In this document: piece after piece, positions 1 to 6,765 of the stretch
How the letters are laid out: each line of letters starts with the position of its first letter
Position numbering within the stretch: the first letter of the stretch is position 1
Assembly: GCA_950063125.1 (NCBI GenBank)
Contig: CATLZI010000083.1
Span: 1-8,473 of the forward strand
Source: an uncultured Porticoccus sp.
Lineage (GTDB): Bacteria > Pseudomonadota > Gammaproteobacteria > Pseudomonadales > Porticoccaceae
Length of the DNA stretch: 8,473 bases
Direction: 5' to 3'
The notes under the pieces: model-generated
Databases searched by the model: none
Told to the model about the DNA's origin: nothing
The model's input: only the letters and a program-made list of their open reading frames with translations
Position numbers and translations under genes: made by a program

Positions 1-3000
1 GATGAGTTGTACGAGACGTTGGTCGGTATCTGGCAGATTAGTGAAAGGCGTCTGGTACGGCTCTTTATTCGGGTTGATCCTTTCGAAAAATTCATCAACT
101 GTCTGGTGTACATGCCGCGAGATATCTACCGAACTTCCATTCGCACTGCGATTGAGCACATGCTCAAAAACGAATTTGATGCCACCGAGTGCGAGTTCAA
201 TACCAGTTTCTCCGAGTCGCTGCTGGCTCGTACCCAGTTTGTCCTGAGGCTCAATTCCAGTCGTTACCGGGAAGTTGACCGGGATGAACTGATCGGTCGG
301 ATTGTTGAGCTGACCCTCGATTGGAATGATGAGCTCGAGCGTGCGGCACTGGACCAGTGGGGTGAATCCCTGGGCAGGGATATGGCACTCCTGTACCGGG
401 ACGCCTTTTCCGCCAGCTATATGGATCACTTTGACCACCGTTCGGCCATTCATGATATTCAGTTGTTTCACGATCTCGGCAGCGATGAGGAAATTGCCAC
501 CGGTTTCTATCAGCAGGCGGGTGCTGATCAGAATGTCATGCGTTTCAAACTGTTCCATCGCCATCACCAGCTAGAACTCTCAAATCTTGTGCCGATGCTG
601 GAAAACCTCGGTTTCAGGGTGTTGGGAGAGCATCCCTACCAGATTGCGCCACGGCGGGGCGGCGAGGTCTGGCTACATGATTTCACGCTGCGCTTCGGGC
701 TGGACGTGGATGTGGATGTATCACTGGTCAGGAACACTTTCCAGGAGGCATTCAAAGCCGTCTGGTCCCAGCAAACAGAAAATGATCGATTCAACCATCT
801 TGTGGTCGGTGCCCGGCTGGACTGGCGAATGGTTTCCCTGTTGCGGCTGTATGCCCGCTACATGAAGCAACTGGGCAGTAACTTCAGTCAGGATTTTATT
901 GCGGATACGCTCGCTGCCAACCTCGAGATTACCCGAAATCTGGTGGCGCTGTTCCGCTGTCTGTTTGATCCCAAAGTGGTGACTCCGCAAAGTGATGAAT
1001 ACGGTCGTGCCGAACGCCTCAATCAAAAAATTCTCGATGCGCTGGAGCAGGTTAGCAACCTCAACGAGGACAAGGTGTTGAGCAGCTACCAGCAATTGAT
1101 CAATGCCACCAACCGCACCAATTACTTCCAGCTCAGTGATGACGATCAACAAAAGCCCTGTATTGCGGTGAAACTCGCCCCCAGAGAAATCGCCGATGCG
1201 CCTGAACCACGGCCACTTTACGAAATTTTTGTCTATTCTCCCCGGATGGAGGGCGTTCACCTGCGAATGGGCAAGGTGGCGCGGGGTGGACTGCGTTGGT
1301 CTGACCGGCTAGAGGATTACCGCACCGAGGTGCTGGGTCTGGTGAAAGCCCAGCAGGTTAAAAACGCAGTGATTGTTCCGACCGGCGCCAAAGGTGGCTT
1401 TGTGGCGAAGCAGATACCGCGCAATCCGGGTCGGGAAGCACTATTGCAGGAGGGTATTGCCTGTTATCGCTTGTTTGTCTCAGGACTCCTCGATCTTACC
1501 GATAACGTGGTTGGCGATGACATTGTTCCGCCCCCCTGCGTGGTCAGACGCGATGAGGATGACCCCTATTTGGTGGTTGCTGCAGATAAGGGAACAGCTA
1601 CTTTTTCTGACTATGCCAATGAGCTATCGCTGGCCTACGGTCACTGGCTGGGTGATGCCTTTGCCTCCGGTGGCAGCCACGGCTACGATCACAAAAAGAT
1701 GGGTATTACTGCCAGGGGCGCCTGGGTTTCAGTACAACGCCATTTTCGCGAATTGGGACTCAATACCCAGACAGAGGATTTCTCTGTTATTGGTATCGGT
1801 GACATGGCGGGAGATGTGTTTGGCAATGGTTTGCTGATGTCCCGGCATATCAAATTGGTGGCAGCGTTCAACCACCAACATATCTTTATCGACCCCAACC
1901 CCGATCCCGAGGCGAGTTTTGCAGAGCGGGAGCGGTTGTTTCATCTCCCGCGTTCAAGCTGGGAAGATTATGACCAGACGTTGATATCAGCCGGTGGTGG
2001 GGTTTTTTCCCGCGGCGCAAAGTTACTCAGGTTGACCCCGGAAATTCAGGCGTCGCTGGATATCAGCCAGGCGGCATTGAAACCTAACGAGCTGATCAAT
2101 GCCCTGTTGAAAGCACCGGTTGATTTGATCTGGAACGGTGGTATAGGCAGTTATGTGAAGGCGTCGGGGGAAAGTCACCAGGAGGTTGGTGATCGCTCCA
2201 ATGATGCCGTTCGTATCGATGGCCGCGAGTTGCGTTGCCGTGTATTCGGCGAGGGGGGCAATCTCGGTATGACCCAGCGGGGCCGCATTGAATATGCGCT
2301 CAAGGGGGGTGCCTGCAATACCGATTTTATCGATAACTCGGGAGGTGTGGACTGCTCTGACCATGAGGTCAATATCAAAATTCTGCTGAATGGCCTGGTG
2401 CAAAGCGAGGATCTCACCACCAAGCAGCGCAACCAGGTGCTGGTGGACATGACGGAGGAAGTGTCCGAGCTGGTGTTGGCCAATAATTATCGCCAGACCC
2501 TGGCCATCAGTCTTGCGCACTACCGTTGTAAAACCAATTTTTCAGAGTATTGGCGGGCGATAGTGGACTGGGAAGCCAGTGGCCTGATCAACCGGTCACT
2601 GGAATATTTGCCCGATGACGAGACGCTCAAGGACCGTGAGAAACGCCAGCTTGGCCTGACGCATCCCGAGCTGGCGATTCTGGTGTCCTATGCCAAAATC
2701 CTGATCAAGGATAAGGTGCTTAAATCCGACGCCCCAGAAGACCCTTATCTGACAAAAATGATTGCCGGGGCATTCCCCAGGAGCCTCTCGCAGAATTATC
2801 CCGACAGACTGTTACAGCACAGTCTGAAGCGTGAAATTATTGCCAACCAGCTGGTCAACGAGATGGTCAACCTGATGGGGGTCCCCTATTTTCAGCGACA
2901 GATTGCCTCCACCGGTGCCAGTGTCAGTGATGTGATGCGGGCATTTGCTGTCGCCAGGGACCTGTTGCGCATCGACCATTTCTGGAGACGGGTTGAATCC

Positions 3001-3717
3001 CTGGATTACCTGGTTCCGGCAGAAGTGCAGTTCGAGCTGTTCCATGCCTTGATGCGTATGGGGCGCCGTGCCTCGCGGTGGGTTTTGCGAAATCGGCGTT
3101 CCGGCCTCAATCCACAACAGGAGGTGCAGACACTCAGGCCGAAACTGGTGGAGTTGCAACTCCTGTTGCCGACGCTGTTTCATCGGGAAGAAGCCAATGA
3201 CTGGCAGGAAGAGGTGCAGCGCCTGATCGAACTCGGGGTACAGGAGGACGTGGGGATGCTGGTGGCCAGTGCCAATTTTCTGTTTTTCGGCTTTGGTATT
3301 GCTGACCTGGCAGCCACCGAAAGGAAACCTGTTGGCTTGGTATTGGAGCTCTATTTTAAACTGGGTACAGAACTGGATCTCGATTGGTTTGGCGAACAGA
3401 TTATTCACCTCGAACCGGACAATCGCTGGCAGGATTTTGCCCGTGAGTCTTATGTGGATGATCTCGAAGGACAGCGCCGCGCGTTGTGTGGTGCGTTGCT
3501 GGTAGGGGTTGATGGCGTCAGGGATATCGATGGGGCGATCCAGGCCTGGAAAGCGACACACCCGCACCTGATTGCCCGCTGGATGGATATGATGCAGGAG
3601 CTGCATACTACTCCAGGTCGGGATTTTGCCATGTTCTCAGTGGCCCTGCGAGAGTTATTGGATCTTGTTCAGGCCACCATCAATCACCGTGATACAGTGC
3701 CTTTTTGCGCGATATGA
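1..3717 (+). CDS. gdhB: NAD-dependent glutamate dehydrogenase, GDH-180 class (5' partial)
   Basis: This enzyme oxidatively deaminates L-glutamate to 2-oxoglutarate and ammonium with NAD+, in the cytoplasm, feeding glutamate carbon into the TCA cycle. The frame is open from base 1 (codons D-E-L-Y-E), so the TTG at 7 is internal and the true start is upstream. About 1238 codons are present; the family has about 1600 residues, so roughly 370 N-terminal residues are missing. Counting from the codon at 7, an ACT-like regulatory domain with the DPF...YMPRDIY signature covers about residues 15-105. A second, beginning FKLFHRHHQLELS and containing PMLENLGFRVL, starts near 179. The catalytic core begins at KVARGGLRWSDR (423), with the lysine motif PTGAKGGF (K462), SHGYDHKKMGITARGAW, the dinucleotide-binding GIGDMAGDVFGNG (596) and VFGEGGNLGMTQRGR. 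A helical C-terminal domain follows. The frame is intact to the TGA at 3715-3717. It converges with rmf. Identification is firm; the symbol follows Pseudomonas usage. Confidence 0.96.
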   Translation, partial: DELYETLVGIWQISERRLVRLFIRVDPFEKFINCLVYMPRDIYRTSIRTAIEHMLKNEFDATECEFNTSFSESLLARTQFVLRLNSSRYREVDRDELIGRIVELTLDWNDELERAALDQWGESLGRDMALLYRDAFSASYMDHFDHRSAIHDIQLFHDLGSDEEIATGFYQQAGADQNVMRFKLFHRHHQLELSNLVPMLENLGFRVLGEHPYQIAPRRGGEVWLHDFTLRFGLDVDVDVSLVRNTFQEAFKAVWSQQTENDRFNHLVVGARLDWRMVSLLRLYARYMKQLGSNFSQDFIADTLAANLEITRNLVALFRCLFDPKVVTPQSDEYGRAERLNQKILDALEQVSNLNEDKVLSSYQQLINATNRTNYFQLSDDDQQKPCIAVKLAPREIADAPEPRPLYEIFVYSPRMEGVHLRMGKVARGGLRWSDRLEDYRTEVLGLVKAQQVKNAVIVPTGAKGGFVAKQIPRNPGREALLQEGIACYRLFVSGLLDLTDNVVGDDIVPPPCVVRRDEDDPYLVVAADKGTATFSDYANELSLAYGHWLGDAFASGGSHGYDHKKMGITARGAWVSVQRHFRELGLNTQTEDFSVIGIGDMAGDVFGNGLLMSRHIKLVAAFNHQHIFIDPNPDPEASFAERERLFHLPRSSWEDYDQTLISAGGGVFSRGAKLLRLTPEIQASLDISQAALKPNELINALLKAPVDLIWNGGIGSYVKASGESHQEVGDRSNDAVRIDGRELRCRVFGEGGNLGMTQRGRIEYALKGGACNTDFIDNSGGVDCSDHEVNIKILLNGLVQSEDLTTKQRNQVLVDMTEEVSELVLANNYRQTLAISLAHYRCKTNFSEYWRAIVDWEASGLINRSLEYLPDDETLKDREKRQLGLTHPELAILVSYAKILIKDKVLKSDAPEDPYLTKMIAGAFPRSLSQNYPDRLLQHSLKREIIANQLVNEMVNLMGVPYFQRQIASTGASVSDVMRAFAVARDLLRIDHFWRRVESLDYLVPAEVQFELFHALMRMGRRASRWVLRNRRSGLNPQQEVQTLRPKLVELQLLLPTLFHREEANDWQEEVQRLIELGVQEDVGMLVASANFLFFGFGIADLAATERKPVGLVLELYFKLGTELDLDWFGEQIIHLEPDNRWQDFARESYVDDLEGQRRALCGALLVGVDGVRDIDGAIQAWKATHPHLIARWMDMMQELHTTPGRDFAMFSVALRELLDLVQATINHRDTVPFCAI

Positions 3718-3755
3718 ATGCTGCTTGGGGATATGGAAGCCGGCCGGTACTGGTT

Positions 3756-3795
3756 GGAAGCGGCGGGAGGTTGTTCGCCTCCGCAATCCGCTTCC
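3756..3795. terminator. Two-tier stem-loop between convergent gdhB and rmf, possible bidirectional transcript end
   Basis: The outer stem GGAAGCGG (3756-3763) pairs perfectly with CCGCTTCC (3788-3795). Inside it, CGGGAGG (3764-3770) pairs with CCTCCG (3778-3783) with one bulged G, around a loop of about 7 nt. A 4-nt bulge (CAAT) separates the two right-hand arms. It starts 39 bp after the gdhB stop and lies 60 bp beyond the rmf stop, so it could end or protect both transcripts. No T-run follows on either strand, so it does not match the standard intrinsic terminator; Rho-dependent ending or 3'-end protection is equally possible. Confidence 0.35.
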
Positions 3796-3817
3796 TGAGT
3801 CCGGTCAGGACATTTCA

Positions 3818-3832
3818 GGGGGACAGTGCCCC
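3818..3832. other. Small GC hairpin downstream of rmf
   Basis: GGGG (3819-3822) and CCCC (3829-3832) can form a short stem around the 6-nt loop ACAGTG, 22 bp past the rmf stop codon on the minus strand. There is no T-run after it in either direction. It could be a minor part of the 3' end of the rmf transcript or chance; the stem is only four pairs. Confidence 0.2.
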
Positions 3833-3854
3833 GTTAGGGAAAATGGGTAGAAAT

Positions 3855-4061
3855 TTACAGGTTGCTGACTTTCTGCTGAATGGCCTGTTCCTTGTAGCCG
3901 TTCCAGTTATCTTCACGACCTTCCCGCCAACCGTTGCACCAGTCCTGAGCAAGCGTGGTTTCTTCTGCGTGAGGGCATAGTGTCTTGTTTCGGCCATGGT
4001 AGCCTGCCTGGTAACCTTTGATGAAAGCGCGGTGGGAGGAATCTCGTTTTTGTCTTTTCAT
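3855..4061 (-). CDS. rmf: Ribosome modulation factor (RMF), 68 aa
   Basis: RMF is a small basic protein that binds near the anti-Shine-Dalgarno region of 16S rRNA and joins 70S ribosomes into inactive 100S dimers in stationary phase. The protein opens MKRQKRD, as in E. coli RMF, then carries RAFIKGYQAG, GRNKTLCP and GWREGRED in the family's order. E. coli RMF has 55 residues. This one has 68, with a C-terminal tail (about 53-68, ending KVSNL) of the kind I recall from Pseudomonas-type RMFs. I chose the ATG at 4061 over an upstream in-frame start at 4091 because the family begins at MKRQKRD and because an AGGAG (4072-4076) lies 10 nt before it. The stop is TAA at 3855-3857. It converges with gdhB and diverges from rlmL. 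As I recall, an rmf-rlmKL neighbourhood also exists in Pseudomonas. Several plus-strand open frames across this locus are shadows. Confidence 0.95.
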   Translation of the reverse strand: MKRQKRDSSHRAFIKGYQAGYHGRNKTLCPHAEETTLAQDWCNGWREGREDNWNGYKEQAIQQKVSNL

Positions 4062-4071
4062 ATGACATGAA

Positions 4072-4076
4072 CTCCT
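4072..4076 (-). promoter_or_regulatory. Ribosome binding site of rmf
   Basis: Read on the minus strand this is AGGAG, 10 nt before the ATG at 4061. The spacing is slightly long but the match is strong, and it supports the family start MKRQKRD over the start 30 nt further upstream, which would place this site inside the coding sequence. Confidence 0.65.
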
Positions 4077-4087
4077 GATTTCTAGGG

Positions 4088-4110
4088 CCACTTTCTATGA
4101 TTCAAAGTGG
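4088..4110 (-). promoter_or_regulatory. Stem-loop in the rmf leader
   Basis: CCACTTT (4088-4094) and AAAGTGG (4104-4110) form a perfect 7-bp inverted repeat around a 9-nt spacer. It lies 26 nt before the rmf start and 11 nt before its AGGAG, so it would sit in the 5' untranslated RNA. It leaves the ribosome binding site unpaired. It could stabilise the message, since rmf mRNA in E. coli is known to be unusually stable, or it could be a protein-binding operator in DNA. The structure is visible; the role is inferred. Confidence 0.4.
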
Positions 4111-4139
4111 TTTACTGGTTTTTATGGTCTAGCCCTTCC

Positions 4140-4168
4140 ATCACATCAAATGTTGTCAGCGCTGTCGA
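4140..4168 (-). promoter_or_regulatory. Candidate rmf promoter
   Basis: On the minus strand TCGACA (4168-4163, five of six matches to TTGACA) is followed after 17 bp by TGTGAT (4145-4140, four of six to TATAAT). Transcription would start near 4133, giving a leader of about 70 nt that contains the 4088-4110 stem-loop. The -10 is weak, and rmf promoters often depend on activators or on ppGpp, so this is only the best match by eye. Confidence 0.25.
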
Positions 4169-4224
4169 AGATTTTATTTGTCTATAAGTAGTGGTTTTTA
4201 ATTCCCTTATGTAATCAATCGATT

Positions 4225-4253
4225 TTGTGTTTCCATTGCTCTCCTGATATGAC
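4225..4253 (+). promoter_or_regulatory. Candidate rlmL promoter with extended -10
   Basis: TTGTGT (4225-4230), 17 bp, then TATGAC (4248-4253) preceded by TG at 4245-4246, which makes an extended -10. The start would fall near 4260, leaving a short leader of about 20 nt before the rlmL ATG. The -35 matches only half the consensus, so the call rests on the extended -10 and position. Confidence 0.3.
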
Positions 4254-4270
4254 GGCTTGATTCGTGGGTT

Positions 4271-4276
4271 GGAAGG
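4271..4276 (+). promoter_or_regulatory. Ribosome binding site of rlmL
   Basis: GGAAGG lies 6 nt before the ATG at 4283. A second in-frame ATG at 4289 would have 12 nt spacing, so 4283 is the better start. Confidence 0.65.
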
Positions 4277-4282
4277 TTTTTT

Positions 4283-6442
4283 ATGGGTATGTGGTTTGCC
4301 AGTTGTCCGAAAGGACTTGAATCCCTGTTAGCCAGTGAACTGACCTCGCTGGGTGCGGGAAAAACCCGGGAGACAGTGGCGGGTGTTTATGTGGAGGGCA
4401 CGCTGGCTTTCGCCTATCGGGCCTGTTTATGGTCACGTCTGGCCAATCGGGTGCTCCTGCCCCTGGAGAAGTTCGAGGTCAGCAGTGCCGATGATCTGTA
4501 TCGCGGCGTCAGATCGATTCCCTGGGAAACACCCCTGACTCCCCGGCAATCCATCGCGGTTGACTTTATTGGTACCAACGATGCCATCAGGCACACCAAA
4601 TTTGGTGCCCAGCAGGTCAAGGATGCGATCGTCGACCAGCTCCAGGATTGTTTCGGTGAACGGCCGGATGTGGATCTGCAAAACCCGGATCTGCGGATCA
4701 ATGTGCGGTTGGCGAAGGATGCTGTCACCGTCAGCCTCGACATGTCCGGTGGCAGCCTCCACAAGCGGGGCTACCGTGTGGCCATGGTGCCGGCACCGCT
4801 GAAGGAAAATCTGGCCGCAGCCCTGTTGTTGCGGGCGGGTTGGCCGGAGATCGCGGCACGGGGTGGCGCGTTGATTGATCCCCTGTGCGGCAGTGGCACG
4901 TTTTTGATAGAAGGTGCAATGATGGTCGCCGATATGGCCCCCGGGCTGATTCGGGAACGATTTGGTTTCCACGGCTGGGCGAAGCACGATGCCACATTGT
5001 GGCAAGACATCCGGCAGGAGGCGCTGGCCCGCTGCGAGGCAGGCCTGTCCCGCGAGATACCTGAAATCCGTGGTTATGACAAAGATACCCGGGCCGTAAG
5101 TGCAGCCCAGGAAAATATTGCCTGTGCGGGATTGGAAAAGTGGGTGCGGGTCATGGCGAAACCCATCGAGGCGTTCAAAAAGCCCACACACCGTGAAACG
5201 GGAGATGGACTGATTATTTGCAATCCCCCTTACGGTGAACGCTGGGGCGAGATGGAAGAATTAAAACCGCTCTACCAGACATTGGGTGAAGTGGCTAAAA
5301 GGGAGTGCCCTGGCTGGCGTATGGCGGTAATTACCGGCAATGCGGAGCTGGCCGGTGAACTGCGTTTGCGTGCCGATAAGAAGTACCAGTTTTTTAACGG
5401 CACGATTCCCAGTCAGCTATTGCTCTTTCAGCTTCGGGAGGCTGATGACCGGAACCCGCAGCCGCGCTCCGATGAGTCTGCAGCGGCGCTTGGTGAAGGC
5501 GCGCAGATGTTTGCCAATCGGCTGAAAAAAAATGCCCGAAAACTGGCGGGCTGGCTGAAGGCTTCAGGGGTGAGCTGTTACCGTCTGTACGATGCGGATA
5601 TGCCGGAGTATGCCGTGGCTATCGATGTCTATCAGGATGCCATCCATGTGCAGGAGTACGCCCCGCCCATCACTGTCGATGAGGCGAGCGCCAACCGCCA
5701 CCTCACTGAGATCCGTCAGGCGCTGCTATCGCTTTATCCGGAAAGCCGCGGTAAATTGTTTTTTAAAGAGCGCCGCCGCCAGAAGGGTGATAACCAGTAC
5801 CAGCGCCAGCCCAGCGGCTCCAGTCATAATGCGGTGCAGGTAGTCACAGAGGGTGCTGCCCGCTTTGAGGTGAATCTGTCAGATTATCTCGATACCGGCC
5901 TGTTTCTCGATCACCGACCGGTGCGCCGGATGATCGGTGCCATGGCCAGGGGCAAACGGGTGCTCAATCTGTTTTGCTACACCGCAGCCGCCAGTGTTCA
6001 TGCGGCGCTTGGCGGGGCGACAAGCAGTCTCAGCATCGACATGTCAAACAGCTATCTGGAATGGGCCGGACGCAATTTCGCCCTGAACGGACTGGACCTG
6101 AAGCAACATCAGTTGCTGCGGGCAGATTGTCTGGAGTGGCTGGAGAGAGAGCAGGGTGCTTTTGATCTTGTGTTTCTCGATCCGCCGACCTTTTCCAACT
6201 CCAAGAAAATGGAACAGGTACTGGATATTCAGCGAGACCATGGGACGCTGATTGGGCATGCTATGGCTGTGCTGGCGCCAGGCGGTACACTGGTGTTTTC
6301 CAATAACTTCCGTAAATTTTCCATGGATCAGGCGGTGCTGCAGAACTGGCAGGTGGAGTCGATCACCGAGCAAACCTTCGATCCGGATTTTCAGCGCGAT
6401 CAGAAACTTCACAATTGCTGGTTGATCAGGCATCCACAATGA
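4283..6442 (+). CDS. rlmL: Bifunctional 23S rRNA methyltransferase RlmKL (m2G2445 / m7G2069)
   Basis: A fused enzyme that methylates two 23S rRNA guanines during 50S assembly: the N-terminal RlmL half makes m2G2445 and the C-terminal RlmK half makes m7G2069 (E. coli numbering). It has 719 residues against about 702 in E. coli. It opens FASCPKGLESLLASEL, then a THUMP RNA-binding domain (about 44-155) with RHTKFGAQQVKDAIVD. The RlmL methyltransferase has the SAM-binding DPLCGSGTFLIEGA (from D199) and catalytic NPPYGER (314-317 for NPPY). The RlmK half has YRLYDADMPEYAVAIDVY, LFLDHR (540-545), the SAM loop LNLFCYTAAASVHAA (561), DPPTFSNSKKM (633) and SNNFRKF (673). Both active sites appear intact. 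The GGAAGG site supports the ATG at 4283. The TGA overlaps the next gene's ATG, so the two are probably co-translated. It is divergent from rmf, another ribosome-acting gene. Confidence 0.96.
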   Translation: MGMWFASCPKGLESLLASELTSLGAGKTRETVAGVYVEGTLAFAYRACLWSRLANRVLLPLEKFEVSSADDLYRGVRSIPWETPLTPRQSIAVDFIGTNDAIRHTKFGAQQVKDAIVDQLQDCFGERPDVDLQNPDLRINVRLAKDAVTVSLDMSGGSLHKRGYRVAMVPAPLKENLAAALLLRAGWPEIAARGGALIDPLCGSGTFLIEGAMMVADMAPGLIRERFGFHGWAKHDATLWQDIRQEALARCEAGLSREIPEIRGYDKDTRAVSAAQENIACAGLEKWVRVMAKPIEAFKKPTHRETGDGLIICNPPYGERWGEMEELKPLYQTLGEVAKRECPGWRMAVITGNAELAGELRLRADKKYQFFNGTIPSQLLLFQLREADDRNPQPRSDESAAALGEGAQMFANRLKKNARKLAGWLKASGVSCYRLYDADMPEYAVAIDVYQDAIHVQEYAPPITVDEASANRHLTEIRQALLSLYPESRGKLFFKERRRQKGDNQYQRQPSGSSHNAVQVVTEGAARFEVNLSDYLDTGLFLDHRPVRRMIGAMARGKRVLNLFCYTAAASVHAALGGATSSLSIDMSNSYLEWAGRNFALNGLDLKQHQLLRADCLEWLEREQGAFDLVFLDPPTFSNSKKMEQVLDIQRDHGTLIGHAMAVLAPGGTLVFSNNFRKFSMDQAVLQNWQVESITEQTFDPDFQRDQKLHNCWLIRHPQ

Positions 6443-6681
6443 GCGACATCCTGACGCTATACCTCGGTACCCACTGTCCTCTCTGTGATCAGGCCAAGGC
6501 GCTGCTCTATCCGGTTCTCCAGGAGAAGGGTTGGCGTCTGCATGAGGTCAATATCAGTGAAGATGAGGTGCTGACGGCGAAATACGGTATTCGCATCCCG
6601 GTAATTGTTACTCCGGATGGGCGTGAAAAAGGCTGGCCCTTTACTGCCGGTCAGGTGCGGCGCCTGATTTCAGGTCCCTAG
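6439..6681 (+). CDS. Glutaredoxin-like family protein (DUF836 type), 80 aa
   Basis: A small thioredoxin-fold protein, presumably cytoplasmic because no signal peptide is visible. It begins SDILTLYLGTHCPLCDQAK, giving a beta strand then the redox motif C13-P-L-C16 at the start of the first helix. IPVIV places the expected cis-proline at P54, and the C-terminal helix is short (GQVRRLISGP). The order and length fit the glutaredoxin-like DUF836 family, whose substrate is not established. I chose the ATG at 6439, whose ATGA overlaps the rlmL stop, over a TTG at 6415 because the fold starts immediately after it; only a weak CAGG (6427-6430) precedes it, consistent with translation coupled to rlmL. 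A thiol-disulphide or glutathione-linked function is inferred from the CxxC, not shown. Confidence 0.85.
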   Translation: MSDILTLYLGTHCPLCDQAKALLYPVLQEKGWRLHEVNISEDEVLTAKYGIRIPVIVTPDGREKGWPFTAGQVRRLISGP

Positions 6682-6699
6682 ACCGGGCGACAAACCCTG

Positions 6700-6717
6700 G
6701 CCACTGCTGTCAGTGGC
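6700..6717 (+). other. Small stem-loop after the glutaredoxin-like gene
   Basis: GCCACTG (6700-6706) pairs perfectly with CAGTGGC (6711-6717) around the 4-nt loop CTGT, 18 bp after the stop codon. No T-run follows, so it is not a convincing intrinsic terminator. It could partially end the rlmL transcript or separate the stability of upstream and downstream messages. Confidence 0.3.
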
Positions 6718-6765
6718 GGCATCTCTGGAGTATGTTGTCATTTCAGACACCGATTAGAGACTGTC

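Noticed and set aside
2812..3606. Long minus-strand open frame of 264 codons opposite gdhB (and similar ones at 721-1260, 2023-2520, 4433-5191)
   Set aside because: They are antisense shadows of conserved coding sequence, with compositions rich in His, Gln and Pro and no family signature.
3705..3980. Plus-strand open frames (3626-3850 and 3705-3980) after the gdhB stop
   Set aside because: They overlap the gdhB end or run antisense to rmf, have no recognisable domain, and rmf is a clear family match on the opposite strand.
4062..4091. Longer rmf start at 4091 adding 10 residues
   Set aside because: The RMF family begins at MKRQKRD, and the only good ribosome binding site lies inside this extension.
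6415..6438. TTG start for the glutaredoxin-like gene 8 codons upstream
   Set aside because: It would overlap rlmL further, and the fold begins right after the ATG at 6439.
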